A stretch of 64,000 bases of DNA from Lathyrus oleraceus (taxonomy: Eukaryota; Streptophyta; Magnoliopsida; Fabales; Fabaceae): NCBI RefSeq assembly GCF_024323335.1, contig NC_066583.1:368091877-368155876 (forward strand). Direction: 5' to 3'. The position numbers and the translations under genes are program-made. This document shows positions 22,409 to 33,056 of the stretch, in pieces. The notes beneath the pieces were generated by a model. The model had not been told where the DNA came from. It made no database searches and saw only the letters and a list, made by a program, of their open reading frames with translations. Each line of letters starts with the position of its first letter. Within the stretch, counting starts at the first letter, position 1.

Positions 22409-25013
22409 GCATTTTTCTGTCACAAACCAACCCTAGTAGCAGCCTCTAGGATACAGAAATTCCTTCTTCTCTCCTTCTTGCATTTTTGCACATTGCATTC
22501 TTTTGGCCAAATTCTCCAAACACTCGAGCAAGCCATCGTTCACTCACCATCCAAACATCATTTCAAGCTCATTCCCATCGCCATTTCACAACTGGAAGAG
22601 GGTTTACACGACTGTTCTTCAATACCAACCATCCATGGCAGAACTTGATTCCACCTCTTACAAGGGATGCTGAGCTAATCTTTCTTCATCTTTCAACCTT
22701 TGGGAGCATAACACGCATCTGTTCAAGCTCATACAGACCAAACAACTGCTGAATCTTCCTCTGCTCTTCATATTGGTAAATTTTCGAATCTTTCATTTTT
22801 CAAATCCAGGCTATGCTTTGTGTAGTTCTTGATATGCTGAGTCTAAAGCAAGTTGAATCACTTAAAATGATTGAGGAATGCATGAGAAATCTGAGAATGA
22901 AGTTTTGTGTTCATATGTATTTTTGTTCGAATCTCTTTCCATGTTGTGTTATACTGAAAAATAATGATGGATATGTCTTCACCATGCTTGAATGAATCTA
23001 TTGGTATGCTATTTGTTTATTTCTGAGAACTTTCATTCATGAACAAAGATGGATGTTGAACTTTCTTTTGCTCGATTCAGAGTATGTGTGTTGATTTAAT
23101 GAAAATGGATATTGGATTCGTATTGGCCTTGCTTTGATGAACATTTCTGGGTAGCCACTTTTAATTTCTGGGATTTTTTTTATGAAACTCGATTGGGAAG
23201 GGATGATGTTCATGATGCTGTGTGATAAACCCTAAGTTATTCCCAGTTTGTTCTCATTTTGCTGTATCGTGTTTGGTTGTTGTTCATATTGTGACTGCAT
23301 GAACTATATCATTGCCATGATGTTGCATAATTCTGTTGAAGATCGTTTTTCCATGATGATGAACATGAAGGTGTGGCTGCTGTTAAAACCCTAAGCTTCC
23401 TTAAACCCTAACAACATTTTTCCAGAAAACATGAATGCTATTGGCTGTTGTTGTTTGACTCTGCTACCGAGTTACTGTTCCATTGGCTATTAACCAATCA
23501 AAACATTTCCTTGCATTTGTCTGTACGCTGCGTTTAGTTAAATGAAGGTGGTATTTACGAGCGTGCCATCGGTCAACCTTGGTTGACTCTCCATGCCATG
23601 TTCTTTGTTCATGTTTGCTACAATTTGTTCATCATCTTTCCAAATTCATTTCTCACTCAATTTAACTCCAAAATTCATGAAATGTTTTCCATCATTTTCA
23701 CATGAATGTCTATTATTTAATCATGATTTTTGCTGAATTTTTGGTTGGCTGGATTTTTATTGGCTCTAGGTTTCCTAACATGTATGCTCATTTGATACCT
23801 TTTGCCAAAACCCTTGTGAAATAATGATGATGCATCCAATGACCCTGAAATTTTTTGTGGTTGTTCTACACTCATTCATGTTCATTTTGATGTAAATTTT
23901 GTGCATTTATCATATGTGGTGTGTGGGATGTGATTTTCTGAAGTAGGGTGTGACAATTTGTGTCATACCAATGTTATGCAACTTCTTGATTTTTGTTGAC
24001 ATGCTTCCTGGCTTCCAAATAATGTGAAATTTTGCATGAGCCGTCTCTTATATGTCTAGTTGATGTGTGAATTTTCTTGGATTTAATCATGCCATTTCCT
24101 AATTGTTTGTGAATTTTCTTCTCTGCCTAGTCAATTGTTGACTTTGTGTGACACACCTTGCCATTTCATTTGGGAAATTCTCATGCCTTATTGTATGATC
24201 ATGAAATTTTGCATGTGCATATTAGACATCTTGAGCTTTGCATTGGTGTTAATCTCATTCATTTCCCATCTGTTTTCATTTAGTTATGATTTTTTGAAGT
24301 TGACTCATGTATGTTTGACTTCTTTGTGCACACTTGAAATTATGTTGACTTCCTGATTTTAATTGACTATCTTCCCCTGATCCAATTGAGCTGAAATTTC
24401 ATATGCATGCTATGTTATGGATTGTGATTGAGTATGAATTATTTCATAATTTTTGGAATTGATTATGTTTGGGTTTGAGCTTGGTCTTGCTGTTGACCTT
24501 TTGTGTGCTCCCTCTTGCCATGTTTTGACTTCTTTGGTCTATGAAATGACAATGATGCATGTTATGAACTTGTGACCAATTGTGCTTGCTTCTTAAATGC
24601 TTGAACTTGACTTTGGTTGACCATTTGTTTGCTGTTTTGACTTTCCCTTTTGTTTTTGACCCTAGGCTTGTCCTAGTGGTCTTTTGGGCTTATGTTGAGT
24701 TCATTTGTTTCAGGTTAAGCATAGTGCTTCAAAGAAACCATGCCAGTTTGTTTGAGCTTGACTATATATCATGTGCTAACCTTTGTTTTGTAGGTGGTAT
24801 GACTCATATGGGTTGGGTTTGGTGCTTTTGCACTTCTGTTTATTGATCTAACTGTTTGATTCATTTCCTTTTGATTTGAACTGTTGAACTGTTTACTGAT
24901 TAGCTTGACTTTTTCAGGTACCCTTAGTTGCTTAAGTTCTCTGAACTTGCTTTGCTTTGCTTTTTAGCAACTTGCTTGAGGTATAATCTCTTTTACTTCA
25001 TGTAGTCTGGAGA

Positions 25014-25398
25014 CCCGGCCTGTTATTTGGCCGGGCAAACTGTCTGAAGTCCTCCTTAAGAGGCAATGCTTGTGTATGTTTAATTTGTCCTTGTACAGAG
25101 TCAAAGACCTCCTAAGTGAAGAGGCAATTGGCAGAACCAAGGGATAAGCAACCTATCCCCTGCTATTCAGTGTGTCTTCTGTCTTGCTCACACCACTGTG
25201 TTGATGCATTTCAGATAAAAACCCAAGATCTTGTGCAATTGCACAGTTGAGTCAGTATCTAATGTGTAGAAGGGTTCCCACTTTCTGAACCCACACATTC
25301 TTGTCAAATGCTCTCCCAGGCCAGGGATAGAAGCAATGAGGCACCCCCCTCATCTCCTTTCATCTGCTTCACCTTAGCCTCTCAATGGCAAGGTTAAG
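25014..25398 (+). other. Multi-hairpin block, 5' LTR copy
   Basis: Counterpart of 2674-3060 with CCCGGCC/GGCCGGG (25014-25035), GGGATA/TATCCC (25141-25159), the palindrome TGTGCAATTGCACA (25232-25245) and CTTAGCC/GGTTAAG (25373-25398). Two stems show compensating changes relative to the left LTR. Copy in the 3' LTR at 51309-51692. Confidence 0.6.
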
Positions 25399-25570
25399 AG
25401 CAACTCTTTGACCCTATTCCAGTTGGCCTCAGTGCCTAATCCTTGTGTGAGCCTCTTGTGTGCATATAGTGCGTGCTATCTGTGGTTGTGATTGCTTTGC
25501 TTCTTAGGCTAGCTTTGACTTGCTTCCTGTGCAAGTTAGGTTTAGTTTAGACTAATCCTTGTTTGCTTTC

Positions 25571-25712
25571 GCCCTCGTTGCGATCCTTTCTCTCGCCCTC
25601 GTTGCGATCGAGCCTTTTCCTTTCTCTCGCCCTCGTTGCGATCGAGCCTTTTCCTTTCTCTCGCCCTCGTTGCGATCGAGACTTTCCCTTTCTCTTGCCC
25701 TAGTTGCAATCG
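25571..25712 (+). repeat. 34-bp minisatellite in Ogre LTR
   Basis: GCCCTCGTTGCGATCGAG-type units start at 25571, 25595, 25629, 25663 and 25697, with 34-bp spacing after a shorter first unit. Two further units lie near 25840-25890. The left LTR has three units at 3910-3985. Confidence 0.8.
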
Positions 25713-25737
25713 AGACCTTTATCCCTCCGTAGCCGAA

Positions 25738-26485
25738 CTACGGCAACTCTGATTCTCATGTTCAGATGAGATACGTAGGCACGAGATGCGATGTCTTGTT
25801 GAGTTTGACTAACAACTAACACTAATTCTTTTCTCTCGCCCTCGTTGCGATTGAGACCTCCCTTTTCTCTTGCCCTAGTTGCAATCGAGACCCTTGCTTC
25901 CTGTGCAAGCCGTGTCTAGGATAGGTTGGCCCTTGTGCCATTTAGCTAGAAACCTTAACTTAGGGTTGACTTTGCATGACAACATCTAGGCTCGAGTCGT
26001 AGTCTCCCTAGAGTTGTGTCTCCCTCTGTTATCTGGTTAGGCTAGATCCTTTATCCCTGCGTAGGGGAACTACATCGCCCTGATCTTCATACCAGATGAA
26101 GTATGTAGGCAGGAGATTGAGCTGATCTCTCCGGGCGCCCTTTTTCTTTTTCAACCCTTTGTGTCTTAACCACCCTTGTGTGTGTTCTGGTTGGAGTCCG
26201 ACATAAGTCCAGCGATTGGCAGTTGGTTTCCTGCGTGTGTTTGTTGGTTCGGATGCTAATGTAAGTCCAGCGATTGGCATTCAGGCTCCACGTTTGCCTG
26301 TGTTTGTGTTTGTTTGTGTGCGTGTCAGCCGAGCTACGAATGCTCTGATTCTTCTCTCGTCCGAGAAGATACGTATGCATAGGATGCGATATCCTAGCGA
26401 GCATGTGTCGTTTCCCCAGTCTGAACTACTTCGACTCTGATGTCTATGCCTGATAGACTAAGTAGGCCCAGGATACGATGTCCTG
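25738..26485 (+). repeat. Three-stem covarying motif, four units (Ogre 5' LTR)
   Basis: Units start at 25738, 26070, 26334 and 26426. P1 pairs are CTACG/CGTAG, CTACA/TGTAG, CTACG/CGTA(T) and CTACT/AGTAG. P2 pairs are TCTCAT/ATGAGA (25754-25771), CTTCAT/ATGAAG (26085-26101), CTTCTC/GAGAAG (26351-26368) and GTCTAT/ATAGAC (26442-26458). P3 pairs are CGAGAT/GTCTTG (25782-25798), GAGAT/ATCTC (26113-26129), TAGGAT/ATCCTA (26380-26396) and CAGGAT/GTCCTG (26469-26485). Each stem is paired although almost every arm has a different sequence. An identical-layout copy is at 52032-52779. Confidence 0.8.
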
Positions 26486-26790
26486 CCGAGTCAGTTTCAG
26501 TCAGTTTCTTTTGTCTCTTTCAGCCAGTGTGTGTGAGTTTGAGCAGCGTTTTAGCAACCAATTTTCCTTCCTTTTGTGCGTGGATCCCGTAGAGTACTAC
26601 GGATGCGTAGGGGTGCTAATACCTTCCCTTCGCATAACCGACTCCCGAACCCATTCTCTTTGGTCGCGAGACCATGTTCTTTCCTAGGTTTACTTCGAGC
26701 GTTTCCTTTCCCTCTTTTGGGATAAATAACGCACGGTGGCGGCTCTGTTGTTCTTTCTTTTCCCGCCGGTTTTTCGCGTGATGCGACAGC

Positions 26791-26808
26791 TGGCGACTCT
26801 GCTGGGGA
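26791..26808 (+). other. Ogre primer binding site (arginine-tRNA type)
   Basis: TGGCGACTCTGCTGGGGA, two bases after the LTR end. Identical to the minus element's site. Its first ten bases also occur inside the LTRs, 42-62 bp from their ends. Confidence 0.85.
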
Positions 26809-28147
26809 CATAGAGAAGTTGACCTGTGCTGGTCCATCTTCCCTGAGCGAGTCTCTCCTAGCGCTCTCTAGGATTAGGGTTTTGGTTGCTTTGTGCTGTG
26901 TGTATTTATTGCTTTCATTATTTGTTCATTTCATTTATTGATTGCATTGATTGTGTGCATTAATGTTTGCGTCCATATTCATTATTCATTCTGCCTGGCT
27001 GGTTGTCTGTTTTTCTTTGTGGGGTGGGAGTCAGTTGAGGTAAGAGTTCTATACCCGAACTCGAGTGCACTCTAGGATAGGAGAATGGCATAGTCTTGTT
27101 GACTGGTGTGGAGTATTCCTTAGCCAGTTGACTTGCGAGTCCATTCACTTGGTGGAGGTCATGTTGAACTAATAATGTCACACAAGTTATTTGTGGTTAG
27201 GCATTATTCTTTCAATCATGTGCCGCAGAAGCCAAGGACCTTAGTTTACCAAACCCATCTTGGCCTATTTTTAGGACCGTAGTGCGGAGGTCGTTCAGAT
27301 GTCAGTTCTGATACGATTGTTACGCGATACTACACTCATAAGAGTTCCTCTTGAGAATATTCTTGGAATACGAGTATTCGTTCCTCCGATAATATTCGAA
27401 AGATGGAACGATGATTATGGGAACCTCTGATAGAACATGTCTGGCAGGTTTAAACCCTAGTACACTCCCTTTGGGTGGTTCTTAACCGAGACCCCATGCT
27501 CGTGACTCTCAACAAACCCATGATTCGTGGTTGAGTCGTTCAAAACATTGTTAATATCAATGGATCCCGGATCAGGTGTAAAACCTAAAATCCACCAAAG
27601 CGGCTGGTTGATATTAAGGATGTCCGAACCGGTTCATGTACCGTTAATATCAATGGAACTTGGGTGTCGATAAGGTGAAAACCTAAATCCACCAAAATGG
27701 ATGATTGATATTAGGGATGCATTGAGCTTTCCCACGGCCTTTGTTTGGTGTGCTTTGCTTGATCCTTGAGTGTGATTGTTGCATTCATGCATTCATGCAT
27801 TCATCTGCATCCATATCATCAGAAAAAAGAAAATTTTCAAGGAACTCAAAGGAGTTTATTTGCAAAAATTTTCAAAACATGAAAAAACCGGGAAAAATTT
27901 TTCACCTGATATATATGATGAGATATTTTCATGTATGATCAAAATGCTTAGATATTTCAAAGTTTGCAAATAAAACCCTCGGGTTCCTTTGATATAAAAA
28001 CAAGCATATGCATAAACACTTCATGCATCATTTGCATTAGCAGGTGTTTTATTCCGGTCTCCCGTCCTGTGGTCTGACCCTGCGATCTTCATTTATTTTG
28101 AAGACGCATCTCGCCGGTACTATACCAGAGCCATCTCTGCCAGATTG
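26809..28147 (+). other. Ogre leader, non-coding
   Basis: This 1.3-kb stretch lies between the primer site and the first Gag-like ATG. It has no long open frame. It holds two imperfect 93-bp units (27551 and 27644 starts of TTAATATCAATGGA) and an ATTCATGC trimer near 27783-27800. In full-length Ogre elements an extra ORF often lies here; I see no clear trace of it. Confidence 0.55.
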
Positions 28148-29283
28148 ATGGATCATCCTGAGCAAGAGAATTGTGAACTCAGAGAGATATTTGCCAGACT
28201 TAGTGCTGTTGATGGATTTATTCCTGGTTAACCGATCCCGGGCTGGCATTGGCTACTGTTCTGGGGCATGCAAGGAGCAAGGTTTGTTTGCAAGTGGAGG
28301 ATTCATCCTTGACGATCAACCTGAAGAAGAGGATGCTGCTATCTTGGAAGAGGACGCAGAGGACTTGAACAATTTCATCATTCCTGGTGGTGTCTGTCAC
28401 AATTGGGTCACTGTGGGCGTTCCTACAGTTGTTCATAAGTCAGAGTAACAATCACTTTGTTTAAAAACCCTTCTCCCATGCCAAAAGGAGAAGTGATGAC
28501 ATTGTTGGCAACATTTTGTGCAATGATATTTTCATTCAAATAAATTCATGTTAAACATTTGTTTTTCCATTTGTTTTCCCTTTTCGCTTTTTACATGAAA
28601 TTGGTGATCACAAAAAACCTTTAAAAAACAAGAATAAAAGCAATCTTTTCATCTGCATAACGATTGTCTTGTTTGATTTTCAAAGAGCTTTTCATATCAA
28701 AATCTTTATGCAGGTTGTTTCTCAAACCCATTGAACATAGTGATCGGACGTCATCTCCCAATTCTGAATTCCCTGTATTTGAAGCAGACGAAGATGATGT
28801 TGAAGGGATTCCTGACGAGATTTCCCGACTTCTTGAGCAAGAAAAGAAGATCACTCAGCTGCATCTCGAGAATCAGCAGAACAGCCAACTGGGGCATCAA
28901 AAAAAAAACAAAGAAAGGGTGCAAAATCAGAAGAAATCAAAAGCAAAATCAAAAGAAAACAAAAGAAAAAATAGCACCCTCAAAGTCCCAAGTTGACTGA
29001 TGCTGAATTCAATCAAAAAAAAAAGAGATTAACTGCCATGTGTCATGGTCAGTCATATCAGCAGAGAGTGAAAAAAGCATTCAACGAGAAGGTCAAGCCT
29101 CGTGTGTTCCGAGGGACCTTGTGCTCAAGAAAGTCTTGCCTTTCGTGCCCAAGTCCAGGGGCAAGTGGACTCCAAGCTATGAATGTCCAGCCTCTTCAGG
29201 CGGTGCTCTGACACTTACAACAATGGATGGAAAAGTTCACTCGTCCTGTGAATTCTGATGCAGTCAAGAAATACTTCGCCTAA
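28148..29283 (+). pseudogene. Ogre Gag-Pol remnant with internal deletions
   Basis: The ATG at 28148 starts a 27-residue Gag-like N-terminus (MDHPEQENCELRE) that soon meets a stop. A shifted frame then gives a glycine-rich and acidic piece ending VPTVVHKSE at 28448, the typical pre-intron end. After the intron the acidic pol linker (GIPDEISRLLEQEKK) runs to about 28890. There an A-rich joint replaces RT, RNase H and the integrase core. From about 28990 the integrase C-terminal tail (RLTAMCHGQSYQQR, RGKWTPSYE, LTTMDGK) continues to a KKYFA-type end near 29283, with one frameshift. About 90% of the normal polyprotein is gone. Confidence 0.8.
28445..28713 (+). other. Ogre intron
   Basis: GT at 28445 overlaps the stop codon TAA (28446-28448), and the AG is at 28712-28713 after TTTATGC. 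Removing these 269 bases restores the reading frame into the pol linker. The last part is T-rich as expected for a plant 3' splice site. That the intron survives in a copy with no RT suggests it was still being spliced when the element last moved, or that splicing is not costly; both are inference. Confidence 0.75.
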
Positions 29284-29307
29284 AAACAAAAAAAGCAGAA
29301 TAGCTCG

Positions 29308-29457
29308 CTAAGTCGAACACCCCAAAGGGCGACTTAGGCAAAAAGGAGCGTCTCGGTGGATTGAAAACCCGAAAGGGCGATCCAGGCAAAAGTTAGAGAC
29401 ATTGAAAAAAGAATTTGCATCCCGCTAGATTGAGCACCTCACACTGGGGCAATCTAG
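29308..29457 (+). repeat. 3' UTR hairpin array after integrase, three units
   Basis: Outer stems are CTAAGTCG/CGACTTAG (29308-29337), TGGATTG/CGATCCA with a G-U pair (29357-29384) and CTAGATTG/CAATCTAG (29425-29457). The first two have an inner CCC/GGG hairpin, in one case closed by GAAA. Each unit ends AGGCAAAA. The stems differ in sequence but remain paired, and the minus element has the same type of array directly after its integrase stop. Confidence 0.7.
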
Positions 29458-30064
29458 GCAAAATTAGGGATTTGGCAAGTAACTGCATCTTGACAAGACT
29501 GTGCTCTATATCTGTCATCCGTCAGGGATTCTCGATTCGTCATCGACTGAAGCTTTGAATACATCGAAAATTCAGAATGGTAGAGGAAAGGTCATTATGT
29601 TCAATGTAGCCCTCTCCAATATATATCACCGATTTCAAACTTGTACAGATCTATGGAGTCTCGCCCTTTGCAGACTACCATTCCATTACATCTATTTGAG
29701 CTTTTACCCAATTATTTGCACTCTTATTTGTTTTAACTCAACAAATGTTTTGCATGTTTAATTGATAAAGTATCATTGTTTTCAAAATAAACAAATTTTT
29801 CAAAAAAAATTGTTCTTAAACAAAGTGAACATTCACAATGATGGAAGGATACTTAGGAGACCCACAGTGCTCTCCCGGGGGTGGTATGATTACCAACAGG
29901 TAAGACAATTGTTCGTATCTCGAGCATGACTGTATCTTTGTCCTGCAGAACCTCGTATGGTCTCTCCTCAGTGAAGTTGCCCGATGCAGTGTCGTTTGAA
30001 GTTATTCATCTTCATGTTCCCGGCAGTACAGATTCTTCCTCCAAATCCCTGTTAGCTCTATTAT
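29458..30064 (+). other. Ogre 3' untranslated region, unique part
   Basis: I see no coding sequence. Short open frames here (86 and 112 codons) match nothing I know and sit in what is the 3' untranslated region of Ogre-type elements. Confidence 0.4.
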
Positions 30065-30160
30065 GGGGCATCCCCAGTAGAGTGCTGTTTGAGCCCTATC
30101 GTGGGGCATCCCCAGCAAGTTTGCTGTTTCGGACACTATCGTGGGGCAGTTCCCCTAGCA
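30065..30160 (+). repeat. 38-40-bp repeats with GGGG/CCCC hairpins
   Basis: GGGGCATCCCC at 30065-30075 and 30103-30113 and GGGG-CAGTT-CCCC at 30143-30155, each followed by CAG(C/T)A...TGCTG-type sequence and CTATCGT. Confidence 0.65.
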
Positions 30161-31020
30161 GAGTGTTTACGGAAGACTTCAATTTTCGCCTCTCCAGCAG
30201 AGCAGTCTTCATCTCCCCCCAGCATGGGTGCTTTTCTTGGAAGATTCAGTATTTGGAGGATTGACATCCCCGTAATCCGGCATTCCCTCAGATAGATCCC
30301 CCAGTGGAGTTGTTGGCATGATGAGCCTTATCAATGCCTATGTATCCTCGTCAGAGATCTGGTTGCTTCTTGGTATCCCTGATTTCCAGCACAAGTTGTT
30401 GCGGCGCATCCGCCTGTATGTTGAACTCTTTTCTCCGGTTGTGACTGACGATCCCTCCGGAAGCCTCTTGTGGCTTTTCCTCCCCTGCAGGATGAGGACT
30501 CTGGTTTTCCCTCCGGACGGTTGATTCCCGGACCTGTGTGTTGAGCATGTCTGTTTGTCAGCATTCATCATACATTCATCATGCATAATGCATACATGCA
30601 TAATCATAGCATTTGGATACTCATGTTGCAGCTGTTGCCGTGTATCTGTTGACGGTTGCCTCCTGCTATTTGTTGATACAAATCTCTCCAGTAGATTTTC
30701 CTTAAGCAGATATGGGTGTGTCTGATCTCTCCATGTAGAGCCAACCCCTTAAGCAGAAAGTGCCTATCCTTTCCTGCCATTTCCCCACTGAGATACATCC
30801 TCGTGGATGACGGTTGCTTCCGTTCCCTCCCTAACGGGATGGGTTTTCCATATTGAGTTCTTTCCTCATTAGGATGAGTCTTGTTTCAGTCTGCCTTTTT
30901 GGATCGATCCTGAATTGGCTTCTTGTTGGCTGTCTCCTGTGCTTCCCTGGGGCATAAATGAATAGTCGCTCACTAACCGGCACTCATTCATCTTATCCTC
31001 AGCGGAATTTGTTGGCTTCT

Positions 31021-31228
31021 ACCTACGAACCGGTAGCTGTAAGTCCTATCTTTGTGGTTTTCTACCCACTAGCTGGTAGTTGTAAAATCCCACGTTCTCC
31101 CCTTATTGGAGTTAACCCTTTGTGCTCATCCCGATGATGACTGGTTACTTTTTCGTGGTTTTCTACCCACTAGCTGGTAGTTGTAAAATCCCACTTTCAT
31201 CCCCTTGTTGGAATTAAACATTTGTGCT
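31021..31228 (+). repeat. About 101-bp tandem repeats interrupted by chromovirus
   Basis: GTGGTTTTCTACCC starts at 31054 and 31155, and the next unit resumes at 45799 after the insertion, so the spacing is 101-102 bp once the chromovirus is removed. Each unit holds a CTACC/GGTAG hairpin, with CTGCC/GGTAG by a G-U pair in the last. The chromovirus target GTGCT lies in the GTGCTCATCCCGATGATGAC part of a unit. Confidence 0.75.
31224..31228. repeat. Target site duplication GTGCT, left
   Basis: Matches 45766-45770. The intact target is visible in the neighbouring repeat unit at about 31121. Confidence 0.9.
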
Positions 31229-33056
31229 TGTAACACCCTTCTACCCAAACGACATATTTAAATAGATTATCAGAGTACAACACGTAGAAGAGTTTACATT
31301 TCTTACAACATAACAATTATCGCATCACAACATAAAACATATTATTATTTTATTAAAACTTCGCAGCGGACAACAACATTAATATTATCATTCATCATAT
31401 AACAATTCATAATAATGGTTCAACATTATCTCAACAAAACATCTCAACATGTTAGTCATCATAAACAACGTAAATAATAATCAATTATCTATCGAATCCC
31501 ATAACCCCGGTGTCACATGACCAGAGCATTTGACTCGACTCTGTAGAATAACTCTACACTTATTCTTCAAACCTCAACAATAGCTACTCCTCTTTATCTG
31601 CACATTGCTCATCATAGATGAACATAAACACATGCAGAAGGGGTGAGAATTACATTATTAAATAATAATATAAAGACAGAAATATAAACATAAATATATT
31701 TCCCATATGCCAACACAACTCATCATAATCATCATAATCAACATATTCATGAACATCAACAAAACAACATATCAAATGCAATGCACACACCCATGCATGA
31801 CTCAACACGACTCGGTATACCCATTTTGTGACCAACTACAGGATCACCACTCCCAGATTCATCACCATAGAATCCGAGTTCCCCGCAAGGAACCAAGCCT
31901 CTCAACAAGCCCGGAGTCAACAACATCATTGGAACTCAGTCCGTTCATCACTAGGCATCGGCCTTTCATGAATGCATGCACACCAAGCATGCATCATAAT
32001 CAACATAGCAACAACAGCATCATATAGTCATGTTATCATCATCATTAACACATCCTATCACCAAAAGCATATCACATCATGCCACATAATCAAACACAGT
32101 ATTATCACACTCTACTAATATCTATACCACTCAAAGCAACGGGAAATGATCCCTCATATACCAGGCATCAGCTAAGTTACCCCGCTCAGCCTAAACAACC
32201 AAAACTGCACAACAACAGCCCCGGAAAGACCACAGTCTGCCCATACGCGTATTGCCTATGCTCATACGCGTATTACCCACGCCTGACCAAATCCATACGC
32301 GTATTGCCCATGTCCATACGCGTATGCTACGCGTATCACTTTTCCATACGCGTACCAACAGAGACCAAAACACGTTCAAAACATCATCTTCCTCATCCAT
32401 ACGCGTATTGCCTAGCGCCATACGCGTACCAGCCATCTCATACGCGTATTGCCTAGTGCCATACGCGTATGACCAGAAACCAGATTTCCAGATCTGCAAT
32501 GGCTCCCTCTGCTACGAGATCTATCCAAATTCATCCCTCCACAGTCCAAATTTCACACAAAATCACTCAAATCATCTAATACAATAGTCCCCTATTTAAT
32601 TTCACGAGTCCTAACATCATTGCATATAATTTCTACGAATTCCTTCGATTAAAATCATAATTTCGTTCATCCAATATTTCACCATTTTCAGCATATTATT
32701 GTTTAATAAGGTTCAGACCCCTTACCTCTTTGGATTGAAGGAAGTTCTGAGCAATCTTTGGCCTTTTTCCTCTTTCTTCTCTTCCTCTTCAGCGTTTCCC
32801 CCTTTCTCTGACTCTGAGGCAAAATACGTGAAAACACTCTGAGTTCTCCCTTTGGCCTCTTATCAAATTTCCACTTTTACCCTTCCACTCTTCATATTCC
32901 ATTTATTTTATTATTTAATTATTATTAAAATAAATAACACCTATAATAATAATAATAATAATAATACTTCCCGATATTATTTAATAATTCCTTTTACCTT
33001 CCAATAATCATATTAAATAATATTTAAATTACTCTAACAATATTTGGGGCGTTACA
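31229..33056 (-). mobile_element. Chromovirus LTR 1 (outer 3' LTR)
   Basis: 1828 bp, TGTAACACCC to GGGGCGTTACA on the plus strand. It carries ten TACGCGTA cores between 32243 and 32470 and an AT-rich end with an ATA repeat. It differs from LTR2 and LTR3 by an A at about 31718. Confidence 0.92.
32243..32470 (-). promoter_or_regulatory. Cluster of ten TACGCGTA palindromes in LTR
   Basis: ATACGCGTAT or a near variant starts at 32243, 32264, 32295, 32316, 32327, 32346, 32399, 32420, 32440 and 32461. Copies in LTR2 and LTR3 start at 38599 and 44952. ACGCGT fits the CGCG box bound by plant CAMTA factors and also the MluI cell-cycle box. The cluster lies about 590-815 bases from the LTR start on the sense strand, where an enhancer could sit. 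Function is inferred. Confidence 0.6.

Larger units (their letters stand above)
21379..26788 (+). mobile_element. Ogre 5' LTR (5410 bp)
   Basis: Starts TGTAGCACC, ends GATGCGACA, two bases before the primer site. Landmarks: TATAAG 22403-22408, multi-hairpin block 25014-25398, 34-bp minisatellite 25571-25712, four three-stem units 25738-26485, hairpin 26587-26602 and a TGGCGGCTCT copy at 26737-26746. The stretch 22450-25000 is AT-rich with no conserved frame; short open frames there (for example 22486-22752, 88 codons) recur in the 3' LTR but match nothing known to me. Confidence 0.9.

Noticed and set aside
22486..24846. Short open frames in the Ogre LTR (60-88 codons) conserved in both LTRs
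   Set aside because: Conservation follows from LTR identity; the homologous left LTR does not keep these frames.
32079..32587. Plus and minus frames of 102-125 codons with repeated SIRV or YAYCL
   Set aside because: Products of the TACGCGTA repeats in the LTR, repeated in all three LTRs; not genes.
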